Assembly (NCBI RefSeq): GCF_019100565.1
Contig: NZ_JAHRID010000004.1
Location: 124,001-188,000 of the forward strand
DNA: 64,000 nucleotides
Origin: Arsukibacterium indicum
GTDB taxonomy: Bacteria > Pseudomonadota > Gammaproteobacteria > Enterobacterales > Alteromonadaceae
Direction of reading: 5' to 3'
A program made the translations under genes and the position numbers. Within the stretch, counting starts at the first letter, position 1. Each line of letters opens with the position of its first letter. The notes under the pieces were generated by a model. It saw only the letters and a program-made list of their open reading frames with translations. It was not told the DNA's origin and did no database searches. Shown here piece by piece: positions 37,429-47,126 of the stretch.

Positions 37429-38759
37429 GCAGAAAATATTTTGGAACTGATGGAGTTCGGGGCCGGGTAGGTGAATTTCCGATAACGCCGGAGTTTGCCA
37501 TGAAACTGGGCTGGGCAGCAGGGCGGGTGTTATCTGCAAGAGGTACCCGAAAAGTATTGATTGGTAAAGATACCCGTATTTCCGGCTATTTACTGGAAAC
37601 AGCACTTGAGGCGGGTCTGGTTGCTGCTGGTGTAGATGTGCGTTTGCTGGGGCCAATGCCAACGCCGGCTGTCGCCTATTTAACCCGTACTTTCAGGGCT
37701 GAAGCCGGTATTGTTATCAGCGCCTCTCACAACCCGTATTATGACAACGGTATTAAATTTTTCTCTGCTGACGGTACTAAGTTGCCTGATGATGTTGAGC
37801 TGGCAATTGAGCATGAGCTGGAACAAGCTATGGTTTGTGAGCCGTCAGAAAAGCTGGGTCGGGCCATGCGGATAGACGATGCAGCCGGACGCTATATTGA
37901 GTTTTGCAAAAGCCATTTAAAAAATCATTTATCGTTAAAGGGCCTGAAAATCGTTATCGATTGTGCTCATGGCGCAACCTACCATATTGCCCCAGCTGTT
38001 TTTAAGGAGCTGGGGGCAGAGGTTGTGGCAATTGGCTGCAAACCAGATGGTTTCAACATTAACGACAAATGTGGTGCAACCCATACCGATTTACTGCAGC
38101 AAACAGTGCTGGAGCACCAGGCAGATTTGGGTATTGCTTATGATGGCGATGGTGACCGGGTAATGATGGTAGACCAGCAGGGCCGGGTACTGGATGGTGA
38201 TGAAATTGTCTATATTATTGCCCGCTATGCTCAACGTGAAAATATGCTGCAGGGCGGTGTAGTTGGTACATTAATGAGCAACCTCGGCCTGGAGCTTGCC
38301 CTGAAGGCACTGGATATTCCTTTTGCCCGCAGCGCAGTGGGTGATCGATACGTGATGGAATTATTACGTGAAAAAAATTGGCGAATTGGCGGAGAGAATT
38401 CCGGCCATATCCTCAATCTTGATCATGCCTGCACCGGCGATGGCATTATAGCGTCGTTACAGGTATTAAATGCTATGCTGGTGACAGGTGAAGATTTGAC
38501 CGCACTGTGTGATGGTATGCATAAATTGCCGCAGATATTGGTAAACGTGAAATTTGAAAAAGGCACTGCGCCACTTGAAAAGCAGCACGTTAAGCAGAAA
38601 ATTGCCGAGGTGGAAACTCTACTGGCCGGCAAAGGCCGGGTGCTGATCCGCAAATCGGGTACCGAGCCGCTTATCCGGGTTATGGTGGAAGGTGAAGATG
38701 AGGTATTGGTGCGGGACTACGCCGAGCAAATTGCGGCTGCAGTTAAGCTTGCAAGTTAA
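37425..38759 (+). CDS. glmM: phosphoglucosamine mutase GlmM
   Basis: 444 residues from ATG 37425; the frame is open further upstream inside folP but that part is not GlmM. It converts glucosamine-6-phosphate to glucosamine-1-phosphate for UDP-GlcNAc, hence peptidoglycan and LPS. The start [13 protein letters not shown], phosphoserine loop [12 protein letters not shown] (Ser101), metal loop YDGDGDRV and sugar loop GGENSGHI are all intact, as is the C-terminal phosphate loop [12 protein letters not shown]. Four-base overlap with folP shows translational coupling. Confidence 0.98.
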   Translation: MSRKYFGTDGVRGRVGEFPITPEFAMKLGWAAGRVLSARGTRKVLIGKDTRISGYLLETALEAGLVAAGVDVRLLGPMPTPAVAYLTRTFRAEAGIVISASHNPYYDNGIKFFSADGTKLPDDVELAIEHELEQAMVCEPSEKLGRAMRIDDAAGRYIEFCKSHLKNHLSLKGLKIVIDCAHGATYHIAPAVFKELGAEVVAIGCKPDGFNINDKCGATHTDLLQQTVLEHQADLGIAYDGDGDRVMMVDQQGRVLDGDEIVYIIARYAQRENMLQGGVVGTLMSNLGLELALKALDIPFARSAVGDRYVMELLREKNWRIGGENSGHILNLDHACTGDGIIASLQVLNAMLVTGEDLTALCDGMHKLPQILVNVKFEKGTAPLEKQHVKQKIAEVETLLAGKGRVLIRKSGTEPLIRVMVEGEDEVLVRDYAEQIAAAVKLAS

Positions 38760-38767
38760 ACGCTAAC

Positions 38768-38796
38768 GACTGCGGTTGTACATTATAACCGCAGTC
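38768..38796. other. 10-bp stem hairpin after glmM
   Basis: GACTGCGGTT (38768-38777) and AACCGCAGTC (38787-38796) with a 9-base loop, 8 bases after the glmM stop, without a T run. Probably an mRNA 3' end or weak terminator. Confidence 0.5.
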
Positions 38797-38820
38797 AGCC
38801 ATGAACTATGTCGTTAAAGC

Positions 38821-38849
38821 TTGTTGTCCGACGCTGGCATAGTTAGTAT
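38821..38849 (+). promoter_or_regulatory. candidate sigma70 promoter of tpiA
   Basis: TTGTTG (38821-38826), 17 bases, TAGTAT (38844-38849), about 30 bases before ATG 38879. Confidence 0.45.
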
Positions 38850-38878
38850 TCCGGCGCTTTTAATCAGGAAATAAAGTT

Positions 38879-39616
38879 ATGTCTGCAAAAAAACTGATCG
38901 CTGCCAACTGGAAAATGAACGGCTCCAGGGCGCTGGTAGAGGCTGTCGTGCAGCAGTTAACAAACCTGAGCCCAGAAGTTGATGTTTTGCTTTGCCCACC
39001 CGCTACGCTGTTACCTCTTTTTCCTGCCAGCCAGCATTATGCGCTGGGTGCTCAGAATGTAAGTGAGCATGAACAAGGCGCTTATACTGGTGAACTGGAT
39101 GTGACTCTGATCACTGAAACCGGTGCGACCTATGTGCTCGTTGGTCATTCTGAAAGGCGGCAATATCATGGCGAATCGGATCAACTGATTTGTCTGAAGT
39201 TGCAGCAGGCAGTAAATGGCGGTTTAACACCAGTGCTGTGTATTGGTGAAACATTAACTGAGCGTCAGCAAGAAAATACCGAGCAGGTTATTGCGAAACA
39301 ATTAGCGGCGGTGTATGCTTCGCACCCCGAATTGCTGGCAAAATCGGTAGTGGCTTATGAGCCTGTATGGGCGATAGGTACGGGTGAATCGGCAACACCT
39401 GAACAAGCGCAGGCAGCCCATGCGTTTATTCGCCAGCAGCTTGCTCAGTATGATGCCGCAGGTGCAGCAAAGGTAAGAATTTTATATGGTGGCAGTGTAA
39501 ACGCGACAAATTGCAGCGCGTTGTTCGCTCAGCCTGACATTAATGGTGCTTTAGTTGGCGGGGCCAGCTTGAAACCATCAGAATTTATGCAAATTTGTCA
39601 GAGTGCAAAGGAATAA
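38879..39616 (+). CDS. tpiA: triosephosphate isomerase
   Basis: A 245-residue glycolytic enzyme interconverting dihydroxyacetone phosphate and glyceraldehyde-3-phosphate. Catalytic Lys12 (AANWKMNG), His90 (VGHSERR) and Glu161 (YEPVWAIGTG) are all in place, with the phosphate loop GGSVNATNC near the end. Length is a little under E. coli TpiA. secG starts two bases after its stop, the common tpiA-secG order. Confidence 0.98.
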   Translation: MSAKKLIAANWKMNGSRALVEAVVQQLTNLSPEVDVLLCPPATLLPLFPASQHYALGAQNVSEHEQGAYTGELDVTLITETGATYVLVGHSERRQYHGESDQLICLKLQQAVNGGLTPVLCIGETLTERQQENTEQVIAKQLAAVYASHPELLAKSVVAYEPVWAIGTGESATPEQAQAAHAFIRQQLAQYDAAGAAKVRILYGGSVNATNCSALFAQPDINGALVGGASLKPSEFMQICQSAKE

Positions 39617-39617
39617 C

Positions 39618-39941
39618 ATGTACGAAATTATTATTGTTCTATATTTGTTGGTGGCTATGGCCTTAATTGGTCTGGTATTGATTCAGCATGGTAAAGGTGC
39701 AGACATGGGTGCGGCCTTTGGTGCTGGCGCTTCATCAACGGTGTTTGGGTCCTCTGGTACCGGTAATTTCTTAACAAAAACGACGACCATCCTGGCAACG
39801 TTATTTTTTGTATTAAGTATTGTATTAGGCAACTATACAGCAAAGCAAAGCGCACCGGTTGATGAATGGGATCTGTCTGTGCCGGCTGTGGAACAAGCAC
39901 CGGTTAAAAAAGACGATAACAGTGATATTCCGGTAGGCTAA
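39618..39941 (+). CDS. secG: preprotein translocase subunit SecG
   Basis: 107 residues from ATG 39618, which begins MYEIIIVLYLLVAMALIGLV; the open frame upstream to 39603 lies inside tpiA. Two transmembrane helices (about 3-22 and 52-70) with the conserved LIQHGKGADMGAAFGAG and STVFGSSGTGNFLTK between them. SecG boosts SecYEG translocation. Followed 12 bases later by tRNA-Leu, likely on the same transcript. Confidence 0.96.
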   Translation: MYEIIIVLYLLVAMALIGLVLIQHGKGADMGAAFGAGASSTVFGSSGTGNFLTKTTTILATLFFVLSIVLGNYTAKQSAPVDEWDLSVPAVEQAPVKKDDNSDIPVG

Positions 39942-39953
39942 CCTCTCTTTTTT

Positions 39954-40038
39954 GCCGAGGTGGTGAAATTGGTAGACACGCTATCTTGAGGGGGTAGTGT
40001 CTTCGGACGTGCGGGTTCAAGTCCCGCTCTCGGCACCA
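39954..40038 (+). tRNA. tRNA-Leu (anticodon GAG), CCA encoded
   Basis: GCCGAGG acceptor with CTCGGC at the 3' side, D arm GTGAAATTGGTAGACAC, anticodon loop TTGAGGG giving GAG, a long class II variable arm (GTGTCTTCGGACGT), T arm GGGTTCAAGTCCC and ACCA end. 85 bases. Confidence 0.96.
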
Positions 40039-40067
40039 ACTATATTCGCGGCTTTACTTTGCAAGGC

Positions 40068-40096
40068 TTGCGGTAACAAGCAAGGCGCTATATAAT
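40068..40096 (+). promoter_or_regulatory. sigma70 promoter of tRNA-fMet / rimP-nusA operon
   Basis: TTGCGG (40068-40073), exactly 17 bases, TATAAT (40091-40096), then a GC-rich discriminator (ATGCGCC), the usual sign of stringent control of stable-RNA promoters. About 18 bases separate the -10 from the tRNA. Confidence 0.7.
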
Positions 40097-40113
40097 ATGC
40101 GCCATTAGACGGA

Positions 40114-40190
<77 letters not shown>

Positions 40191-40252
40191 ACTTTAGGTT
40201 GAACAGTTATATTGAGAATGCGCCCTAGGGCTCCTCTTTATAATCACAGGGC

Positions 40253-40281
40253 GAAGGTCGCAAATCCGGCTCCCGCAACCA
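40253..40281 (+). pseudogene. 3' fragment of tRNA-fMet, partial duplicate
   Basis: This stretch repeats the 3' part of tRNA-fMet (40156-40190) with a 6-base deletion in the T arm; the last 21 bases (40261-40281, including CCA) are identical to 40170-40190. The 5' half is missing, so it cannot be a functional tRNA. Just before it, CGCCCT and AGGGCG (40220-40253) form a hairpin. Confidence 0.75.
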
Positions 40282-40330
40282 AATAAAACAACATTTCATT
40301 GGCGATATGGGTGTTGTTCGGATGTTATTT

Positions 40331-40354
40331 CGCCCCGCTTGTTCGGGGCGTTTT
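40331..40354 (+). terminator. intrinsic terminator downstream of tRNA-fMet
   Basis: CGCCCCG / CGGGGCG with a six-base loop (CTTGTT), then TTTT. First of two terminators in the rimP leader. Confidence 0.8.
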
Positions 40355-40382
40355 CGTATCTGGCGTGTCAGTTTTAAGCAGT

Positions 40383-40405
40383 AATGGGCGCTATGCCCAT
40401 TTTTT
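40383..40405 (+). terminator. second terminator in the rimP leader, next to the ribosome-binding site
   Basis: AATGGGC / GCCCATT around GCTAT, followed by T through 40405. The GGAGG of rimP begins at 40418, so no promoter fits between; read-through or antitermination must be needed for rimP-nusA-infB if transcription starts at the tRNA promoter. Confidence 0.8.
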
Positions 40406-40427
40406 ATTGGTGTATTCGGAGGTCTTT

Positions 40428-40883
40428 TTGACTAAACAAGAACAACAGCTTACAGAGTTGTTGAGCCCGACAGTAACAGCTGCCGGTTTTGATTTATGGG
40501 GTATTGAGTTGCTGCGGGCTGGCAGGCATACCACGTTACGGCTTTATATCGATCATAGCGACGGTATTACTGTAGAAAATTGCGCTTTGGTTAGCCGTGA
40601 AGTCAGCGCAATCATGGACGTAGAAGATCCTATTCCCACCGAATATACCTTAGAAGTGTCATCACCGGGTTTGGCCCGGCCGCTGTTTACCGAGGCCCAT
40701 TTTGCACAGGCAGTCGGCCAGCAAATTGAAGTTAAGCTGACAATAGCACAAGATAACAGAAGAAAATTCAAAGGCATGTTGCAGGCAATAGACGCTGACA
40801 TGTTGGTTATGGAAGTCGATGGCAAACCCTATCGTTTGCTGATGGATAATATAGACAAAGCAAACGTAGTACCGGTTTTTTAA
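40428..40883 (+). CDS. rimP: ribosome maturation factor RimP
   Basis: 151 residues from TTG 40428, chosen because GGAGG (40418-40422) lies five bases upstream and the protein then begins like E. coli RimP; the frame is open to 40299 but those residues are not family-like. RimP binds pre-30S particles and assists late assembly. Recognisable stretches: [39 protein letters not shown] ends the N-terminal domain, RRKFKGML begins the C-terminal Sm-like domain. First gene of the rimP-nusA-infB-rbfA-truB operon. Confidence 0.95.
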   Translation: MTKQEQQLTELLSPTVTAAGFDLWGIELLRAGRHTTLRLYIDHSDGITVENCALVSREVSAIMDVEDPIPTEYTLEVSSPGLARPLFTEAHFAQAVGQQIEVKLTIAQDNRRKFKGMLQAIDADMLVMEVDGKPYRLLMDNIDKANVVPVF

Positions 40884-40917
40884 GGTATTCGGGTCGCGTC
40901 AGAACGAGGCAGATACA

Positions 40918-42414
40918 ATGGCAAAAGAAATATTATTGGTTGTCGATGCAGTATCGAATGAAAAGTCAGTACCACGGGAAAAGATTTTCCAGGCATTGGA
41001 GTTTGCATTAGCTGCAGCCACTAAAAAGAAAAATGAAGGCGATATTGAAGTGCGGGTGAATATTGACCGCAAAACCGGTTCCTATGAGACATTCCGTCGT
41101 TGGGAAGTTGTTGCGGATGATGCGGTGCAGGAACATCCTACCCGCGAAATTACCCTGTCAGCTGCGCAATTCGATGCACCTGAAGTGCAAATTGGCGATT
41201 TTTACGAAGAGCAAATTGACTCTATCGAGTTTGACCGGATCACTACCCAGATGGCCAAACAGGTTATTGTCCAGAAAGTACGTGAAGCCGAGCGCTCTCA
41301 GGTTGTAGAAGCTTATATTGACCAGGTGGGTGAACTGGTAACCGGTATCGTTAAAAAGGTCAACCGCGATAGTATTATTGTTGACTTAGGCAACAACGCT
41401 GAAGCCATGTTACCCCGGGAAGAAATGTTGCCGCGCGAAACATACCGGCCAGGCGATCGTATTCGTACCCTGTTGTTTGATGTAAAACCAGAGGCGCGAG
41501 GTGCTCAGTTGTTTTTGAGCCGGGCCCGGCCAGAAATGTTGCTGGAATTATTCCGGATAGAAGTGCCGGAAATTGGCGAAGAGATGATTGAACTTCGTGG
41601 CGCTGCCCGTGACCCAGGGTCACGCGCTAAAATTGCAGTAAAGAGCAATGACCGCCGGATTGACCCGGTTGGTGCCTGCGTTGGTATGCGTGGTTCACGG
41701 GTGCAGGGCGTATCTAACGAACTGGCCGGTGAGCGGGTTGATATTGTGCTGTATGACGATAATGACGCTCAGTTTGTCATTAATGCCATGGCCCCGGCAG
41801 AGGTTGCCTCCATTATCGTTGATGAAGATGCTCACTCTATGGATATCGCAGTTGAAGATTCTAACCTGGCAATGGCAATTGGCCGTAACGGTCAGAACGT
41901 GCGTTTAGCCAGTCAGTTAACCGGTTGGGAACTGAATGTGATGTCAGTTTCAGATATGAAGAAAAAGCATCAGGAAGAAACTGAAAAAGTTCGCCAGGCC
42001 TTTATGGATGCGCTGGAAATCGATGAAGACTTTGCCGACGTGTTGGTAGAAGAAGGCTTCTCGACTCTGGAAGAAGTGGCTTACGTGCCAATCAGCGAAT
42101 TATTGTCTATTGATGGTTTTGATGAAGAAATCGTTGAAGAATTGCGTAGTCGGGCGAAAGCCGTACTAACCACCCGTGCGTTGGCCAGCGAGGAATCGCT
42201 TGAAGACGCCAAACCAACTGAAGCGCTGTTAGCGCTGGACGGTTTAGATACTCACACCGCTTATGTCATTGCCAGCAAAGGTGTGACCACCCTGGATGAT
42301 CTGGCTGAGTTAGGTGTCGACGATTTATTAGATATAGCAGATGTAACTGAGCAAAAAGCCGCAGAGCTGATTATGGCGGCGCGAAATATTGTTTGGTTTA
42401 GTGAAAGTAACTGA
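40918..42414 (+). CDS. nusA: transcription termination/antitermination protein NusA
   Basis: A 498-residue protein, close to E. coli NusA (495). N-terminal RNA-polymerase-binding domain (starts [21 protein letters not shown]), S1 domain (about 135-200), two KH domains with [13 protein letters not shown] and [16 protein letters not shown], then two acidic helix-hairpin repeats (about 360-498) that contact the alpha subunit and N proteins. It pauses polymerase, promotes hairpin termination and is part of antitermination complexes, and is known in E. coli to feed back on its own operon leader. ATG 40918 lies 34 bases after rimP. Confidence 0.98.
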   Translation: MAKEILLVVDAVSNEKSVPREKIFQALEFALAAATKKKNEGDIEVRVNIDRKTGSYETFRRWEVVADDAVQEHPTREITLSAAQFDAPEVQIGDFYEEQIDSIEFDRITTQMAKQVIVQKVREAERSQVVEAYIDQVGELVTGIVKKVNRDSIIVDLGNNAEAMLPREEMLPRETYRPGDRIRTLLFDVKPEARGAQLFLSRARPEMLLELFRIEVPEIGEEMIELRGAARDPGSRAKIAVKSNDRRIDPVGACVGMRGSRVQGVSNELAGERVDIVLYDDNDAQFVINAMAPAEVASIIVDEDAHSMDIAVEDSNLAMAIGRNGQNVRLASQLTGWELNVMSVSDMKKKHQEETEKVRQAFMDALEIDEDFADVLVEEGFSTLEEVAYVPISELLSIDGFDEEIVEELRSRAKAVLTTRALASEESLEDAKPTEALLALDGLDTHTAYVIASKGVTTLDDLAELGVDDLLDIADVTEQKAAELIMAARNIVWFSESN

Positions 42415-42439
42415 GTAGTCAACGGAGGTAACAACACAA

Positions 42440-45124
42440 ATGGCAGAAGTCACCATAGAGAAGCTGGCCAGTGATGTCGGTACAACTGTTGATCGGTTAG
42501 TACAACAATTTGCTGATGCAGGTATTACCAAAGCTGCAGGGCAGCAGGTATCTGAAGACGAAAAGAAAACTTTGCTATTGCATTTAAGCAAGCAGCATGG
42601 CGGTAATTCATCAGAACCATCAAAACTTACGCTGAAGCGCAAAGAGAAAACGACCCTGAGTGTTGCTGGCGGCGCTGGCCGTAACCGTGAAATTCAGGTA
42701 GAAGTGCGCAAACAGAAAACTTACATCAAAAAACCGGTTGTCGATGAGGCAACGCTTAAAGCACAGGAAGAAGCCCGTTTAGCGGAAGAAAAAGCCAACG
42801 CTGAAGCAAACCGCGCTAAGCAGGAAGCTGAGCAGAAAGCGCGTGAAATTGCTGCGGCAAAAGCGAAAGAAGAAGCCGAACGTAAAGCAGCTGAAGCAAA
42901 GAAACGTGAAGAAGCTAAACAGGCGCAGCTGCTAAAAGATGATCCTGAAGAAGCGGCCCGCCGCGCGGCTAAAGAAGAAGCTAAGCGTGAAGCGGAACAT
43001 ATTCGTCAGCAGCAGGAAGCTGAAGCTTTACGCAAGCTGGAAGAAGAAGCGAAAAAGCAGGCTGAAGCAGCCCGTAAACTGGCAGAAGAGAATAGTGAGC
43101 GCTGGGCTCAGGAGGAGAAAGCCAAGTCAACCGAAAAAGACGACTATCACCTGACCAGTAACGAATTTGCCAAGCAGGCTGAAGATGAGGTGGACGCCAA
43201 AGAAGAGCGCGCCGGTCGTCGTGGTGTAGGCAAAAAAGCGCCACCAGCCAAAGGTAAAAAGAAAGATGATGGTAATGACAAGGAAGCGTTTAATCGCGCT
43301 AACCGTCATACCAAGAAGAAGAAAACCCCAACCAGTATGCAGCACGGTTTTAATAAACCAGCCCAACCGGTAGAGCGGGAAGTTAAAATTGGTGAAACCA
43401 TTACCGTTGCCGAACTTGCAGCGAAAATGGCGGTAAAAGCGTCTGAAGTTATTAAAACCATGATGAAAATGGGTGCGATGGCAACCATTAATCAGGTAAT
43501 TGATCAGGAAACTGCGGCCATTGTCTGTGAGGAAATGGGCCACAAGTTTACCCTTACTAAAGAAAATGAATTAGAAGAAGCGGTAATGTCTGATCGTGCC
43601 GGTGAAGGTGAGCTGGAGCCGCGGGCGCCGGTAGTAACCGTTATGGGCCACGTCGACCATGGTAAAACCTCATTACTGGATTATATCCGTAAAGCCAAGG
43701 TTGCTGCTGGCGAAGCCGGTGGTATTACCCAGCACATTGGTGCTTACCATGTTGAGACTGACCGCGGCATGGTGACGTTCCTGGATACCCCAGGCCACGC
43801 CGCCTTTACTTCAATGCGGGCACGTGGTGCGAAAGCTACCGATATCGTTATTCTGGTGGTTGCTGCGGATGATGGTGTTATGCCACAAACCAAAGAAGCC
43901 ATTCAGCATGCAAAAGCAGCTGGCGTACCTTTGGTGGTTGCGGTAAACAAAATTGATAAGCCAGAAGCGGATCCGGATCGGGTGCGTAATGAGTTATCGC
44001 AGTTTGACGTTATTTCTGAAGACTGGGGCGGCGATACCCAGTTTGTTCAGGTATCGGCAAAATCAGGCCAGGGTATTGATGACCTGCTTGAAGCTATCCT
44101 GAACCAGGCCGAACTGCTGGAATTAAAAGCCGTTAAGAATGGTTTGGCACGTGGTGCTGTTATTGAATCGCGGCTTGATAAAGGACGTGGTCCGGTTGCC
44201 TCTATCCTGGTTCAGGAAGGTACGCTGAACCAGGGTGATATCGTTCTTTGTGGCTTTGAGTATGGCCGGGTTCGGGCAATGCGTGACGAAAATGGCCGTG
44301 AAATTAAAGTTGCCGGGCCGTCTATTCCGGTAGAGATCCTGGGCTTATCAGGTGTGCCACAAGCCGGTGACGAAGTTACCGTGGTAAAAGATGAGCGTAA
44401 AGCACGTGAAGTTGCGTTATACCGTCAGGGTAAATTCCGTGATGTTAAACTGGCGCGTCAGCAGAAAGCCAAGCTGGAAAACATGTTTGCCAATATGGAA
44501 GAAGGCGATGTGTCTGAACTTAACCTGGTATTAAAAGGTGATGTTCAGGGTTCAGTTCAGGCAATTTCTGAATCACTGGCTAAACTGTCTACTGATGAAG
44601 TGAAAATCAAAATCATCGGTAGTGGTGTTGGTGGTATTACTGAAACTGACGTTACTCTGGCAGCTGCATCACAAGCAATCATTATAGGCTTTAACGTACG
44701 TGCAGATGCCTCAGCCCGTAAGATGATTGAAGATGAGGGTCTGGATTTACGTTATTACAGCATCATTTATGAGCTGTTAGATGAAGTAAGAGCGGCCATG
44801 ACTGGTATGCTGGCACCTGAGTTTAAACAGCAAATTATTGGTCTGGCACAGGTGCGTGACGTGTTCCGCTCGCCGAAATTTGGTGCTATAGCTGGTTGTA
44901 TGGTTACTGAGGGTGTGATTAAGCGTAACGCGCCAATTCGGGTTCTGCGTGACAATGTGGTTATTTTCGAGGGCGAACTGGAATCACTGCGTCGCTTTAA
45001 AGACGATGTTAACGAAGTCAGAAATGGCTTCGAATGTGGTATCGGCGTGAAGAACTACAATGATGTTCGTGAAGGCGATCAGATCGAAGTATTTGAAACC
45101 ATTCAGGTTGAACGTACTTTATAA
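42440..45124 (+). CDS. infB: translation initiation factor IF-2
   Basis: An 894-residue GTPase that brings fMet-tRNA to the 30S P site. N-terminal IF2N domain ([20 protein letters not shown]), a long charged Lys/Glu/Ala-rich helical linker (about 95-260), a second IF2N-like domain ([20 protein letters not shown]), then the G domain with GHVDHGKT (403-410), DTPGHAAF and NKIDKPEAD, and the C-terminal tRNA-binding domains. Full length. 25 bases after nusA with GGAGG upstream of ATG 42440. Internal start sites for shorter isoforms, as in E. coli, were not resolved. Confidence 0.98.
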   Translation: MAEVTIEKLASDVGTTVDRLVQQFADAGITKAAGQQVSEDEKKTLLLHLSKQHGGNSSEPSKLTLKRKEKTTLSVAGGAGRNREIQVEVRKQKTYIKKPVVDEATLKAQEEARLAEEKANAEANRAKQEAEQKAREIAAAKAKEEAERKAAEAKKREEAKQAQLLKDDPEEAARRAAKEEAKREAEHIRQQQEAEALRKLEEEAKKQAEAARKLAEENSERWAQEEKAKSTEKDDYHLTSNEFAKQAEDEVDAKEERAGRRGVGKKAPPAKGKKKDDGNDKEAFNRANRHTKKKKTPTSMQHGFNKPAQPVEREVKIGETITVAELAAKMAVKASEVIKTMMKMGAMATINQVIDQETAAIVCEEMGHKFTLTKENELEEAVMSDRAGEGELEPRAPVVTVMGHVDHGKTSLLDYIRKAKVAAGEAGGITQHIGAYHVETDRGMVTFLDTPGHAAFTSMRARGAKATDIVILVVAADDGVMPQTKEAIQHAKAAGVPLVVAVNKIDKPEADPDRVRNELSQFDVISEDWGGDTQFVQVSAKSGQGIDDLLEAILNQAELLELKAVKNGLARGAVIESRLDKGRGPVASILVQEGTLNQGDIVLCGFEYGRVRAMRDENGREIKVAGPSIPVEILGLSGVPQAGDEVTVVKDERKAREVALYRQGKFRDVKLARQQKAKLENMFANMEEGDVSELNLVLKGDVQGSVQAISESLAKLSTDEVKIKIIGSGVGGITETDVTLAAASQAIIIGFNVRADASARKMIEDEGLDLRYYSIIYELLDEVRAAMTGMLAPEFKQQIIGLAQVRDVFRSPKFGAIAGCMVTEGVIKRNAPIRVLRDNVVIFEGELESLRRFKDDVNEVRNGFECGIGVKNYNDVREGDQIEVFETIQVERTL

Positions 45125-45149
45125 AGTACCGCTGGCCAAAACACATAAT

Positions 45150-45172
45150 ACAGGGGCCATTAGTGCCCCTGT
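45150..45172 (+). terminator. hairpin between infB and rbfA
   Basis: ACAGGGGC / GCCCCTGT around a seven-base loop, with only a mixed TTGTGTT tail. Likely partial terminator or processing site within the operon. Confidence 0.5.
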
Positions 45173-45210
45173 TGTGTTCTCCCTGGCCTCAAAAATTGGA
45201 TTAGACAATA

Positions 45211-45627
45211 ATGGCAAAAGAATTCTCCCGCGTTGACCGGTTGTCGCAACATATTAAAAAGGAAATGGCGGTAATTTTGCAGCGTGAAATTAAAGATCCA
45301 CGGCTGCACTCCATGATCACCGTGTCTGATGTTGAAGTATCACGCGATCTGTCACATGCCAAAGTGTTTGTTACCTTTCTGGGTATGGACGACAGCAAGG
45401 TTGAAGACAATCTTAAGATCCTGAACGATGCGTCAGGCTTTGTACGCAGTTTAATAGGCAAGCGTATTCAGACCCGGATTGTGCCGCATATTCGTTTTGC
45501 GTTTGACCAGTCACTTAATGAAGGGATCCGGATGGCAAGTCTGGTAACTTCAGTGCGTCAGGAAGATGAGCGTAAACGTAAAGATGCCGGACTCGAGCCG
45601 ACAGATAATGACGGAGCTGAGGACTAA
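45211..45627 (+). CDS. rbfA: 30S ribosome-binding factor RbfA
   Basis: A 138-residue single KH-domain protein ([24 protein letters not shown] is too long to quote in full; the LQREIKDPR and [18 protein letters not shown] stretches are typical). It binds the 30S near helix 1 and is needed for late 16S maturation and growth in the cold. Its C-terminal tail is acidic. The stop and the truB start share one base (TAATG). Confidence 0.96.
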   Translation: MAKEFSRVDRLSQHIKKEMAVILQREIKDPRLHSMITVSDVEVSRDLSHAKVFVTFLGMDDSKVEDNLKILNDASGFVRSLIGKRIQTRIVPHIRFAFDQSLNEGIRMASLVTSVRQEDERKRKDAGLEPTDNDGAED

Positions 45628-46580
45628 TGGCTCGCAAAAATGCCAGAGCAGTTAATGGCATTCTGTTACTGGATAAACCGCTTGAAGTCAGCAGTAATGG
45701 CATTTTGCAGCGGGTACGCTGGTTGTATCAGGCTCAAAAAGCTGGTCATACCGGTGCGCTTGATCCAATGGCTTCCGGTTTATTGCCAATTTGCTTTGGT
45801 GAGGCAACTAAGTTCAGTCAGTTTCTACTTGATACAGATAAAACCTATCTGGTCACAGCCTGTTTTGGAATACGAACCAGCACCAGTGACGCCGAAGGCG
45901 AGGTTATCAGTGAGCGGCCTGTCCGTTTTTCTGACGCGGAGTTAGAGCAGGCGTTAACAACCTTACGCGGAGACATCCTGCAAGTACCGACGATGTTTTC
46001 AGCGTTAAAACATCAGGGCCAGCCACTTTATAAATATGCCCGCCAGGGCATCACTATTGAGCGCGAAGCCAGGCCAATCAGTATTTTTCGGTTTGAGCTG
46101 CTTAAACGGGATGGCAACGTTGCCGACTTTATTGTCCATTGCTCAAAAGGGACATACATCCGCACCTTAATTGATGACCTCGGTGAGTTGCTTGGCTGTG
46201 GTGGCCATGTCAGCAAACTGCACCGAACCCAGGTAGGGCCATTTACTGCAGAGCAAATGGTTAAGCCTGCTCAGTTAGATGCCTTAGAGCAGCCATGTCA
46301 TAGCGCTGGCGACTTTACAGCTTTGGATGCGTTGCTGCTGCCACTGGATGCGGGGATTGTCAGCATGCCGGCTATTAAGCTTGGCATTGAGCAACAGCAT
46401 CAGTTACAACATGGCCAAAGTTGCAAGGTAGAAACGGATGATATTGCGGCGGTCAGGTTGCTGGGGCCGGCAAATATTTTCTTTGGTATTGGTCAGGTGG
46501 AGCAGGGGGTGTTAAGTTCCCGCCGCTTGCTAAATACCAGTGTCCTGCCGCAGGCCGTGCCTGAGATAAACGCCTTGTAA
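45627..46580 (+). CDS. truB: tRNA pseudouridine(55) synthase TruB
   Basis: A 317-residue enzyme that makes pseudouridine 55 in the T arm of all elongator tRNAs and also acts as a tRNA chaperone. NGILLLDKPLEVSSN opens the protein; catalytic Asp46 sits in GHTGALDPMASG; CSKGTYIRTLIDDLG is the second family signature and a PUA-like C-terminal part follows. Start ATG 45627 is coupled to rbfA. Its final codons overlap the -35 element of the rpsO promoter. Confidence 0.97.
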   Translation: MARKNARAVNGILLLDKPLEVSSNGILQRVRWLYQAQKAGHTGALDPMASGLLPICFGEATKFSQFLLDTDKTYLVTACFGIRTSTSDAEGEVISERPVRFSDAELEQALTTLRGDILQVPTMFSALKHQGQPLYKYARQGITIEREARPISIFRFELLKRDGNVADFIVHCSKGTYIRTLIDDLGELLGCGGHVSKLHRTQVGPFTAEQMVKPAQLDALEQPCHSAGDFTALDALLLPLDAGIVSMPAIKLGIEQQHQLQHGQSCKVETDDIAAVRLLGPANIFFGIGQVEQGVLSSRRLLNTSVLPQAVPEINAL

Positions 46581-46602
46581 AAAGATAGCAAAGTGCTATC
46601 AT
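46575..46602 (+). promoter_or_regulatory. candidate sigma70 promoter of rpsO
   Basis: TTGTAA (46575-46580, including the truB stop), 16 bases, TATCAT (46597-46602), GC-rich start region. A small hairpin GATAGC/GCTATC (46584-46600) overlaps the spacer and -10. Confidence 0.5.
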
Positions 46603-46679
46603 ACGCCCGGTTTTCTGGGGTCTGCTGGATGAGTGATCGGCGATTCCCTTATTTTAGTTCACTCACATTGGAGTTAAAT

Positions 46680-46949
46680 ATGTCATTAAGCGCTGCTGAT
46701 AAAGCAAAAATTGTTGCTGACTATGCTGTTAAAGAAGGCGATACCGGTTCACCAGAAGTACAGGTTGCCCTGTTAACTGCGTCAATCACTCACCTGCAAG
46801 GCCATTTTGCTGAGCACAAACACGACTTCCACTCTCGTCGTGGTTTGTTACGGATGGTTAGCCAGCGTCGTAAGCTGTTAGATTACTTAAAAGGCAAAGA
46901 TCAGGCCCGTTACACTACCCTGATTGGTCGTTTAGGTTTACGTCGTTAA
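46680..46949 (+). CDS. rpsO: 30S ribosomal protein S15
   Basis: 89 residues from ATG 46680, the standard S15 length; the upstream open frame to 46593 is leader. [33 protein letters not shown] and [10 protein letters not shown] are the hallmark helices that bind the 16S central-domain junction. In E. coli S15 represses its own translation through a leader pseudoknot; the roughly 75-base leader here could do the same but I cannot confirm the fold. A strong terminator follows, then pnp. Confidence 0.98.
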   Translation: MSLSAADKAKIVADYAVKEGDTGSPEVQVALLTASITHLQGHFAEHKHDFHSRRGLLRMVSQRRKLLDYLKGKDQARYTTLIGRLGLRR

Positions 46950-46970
46950 TCGCTTGGCGATAACGTTGTA

Positions 46971-46998
46971 AAAAAGAGGCTTTCGGGCCTCTTTTTTT
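46971..46998 (+). terminator. intrinsic terminator after rpsO
   Basis: AAAAAGAGGC / GCCTCTTTTT around TTTCGG, 21 bases after the rpsO stop. Confidence 0.92.
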
Positions 46999-47056
46999 AT
47001 GGGATTTATTTTCAACACGATTTTTACTGAACTATCTTTTGTAACAGGTTACAGAG

Positions 47057-47105
47057 TATACTGTGCAGGTAGAAAACACAGAGAAAAACATCGCAATTCG
47101 GCGAT
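47057..47105 (+). promoter_or_regulatory. candidate pnp promoter -10 and short leader hairpin
   Basis: TATACT (47057-47062) is a good -10 without a clear -35. In the following leader ATCGC/GCGAT (47090-47105) forms a small hairpin near the pnp ribosome-binding site. E. coli pnp is autoregulated through a leader hairpin cut by RNase III; the present one is much shorter. Confidence 0.3.
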
Positions 47106-47126
47106 TAAGATAAAGGAAATACACAC

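Noticed and set aside
40299-40427. N-terminal extension of rimP
   Set aside because: It crosses two terminator hairpins and is not RimP-like; TTG 40428 has GGAGG at good distance.
42720-43220. Highly repetitive Lys/Glu/Ala region as a separate repeat element
   Set aside because: It is the normal charged linker of IF-2, coding in frame.
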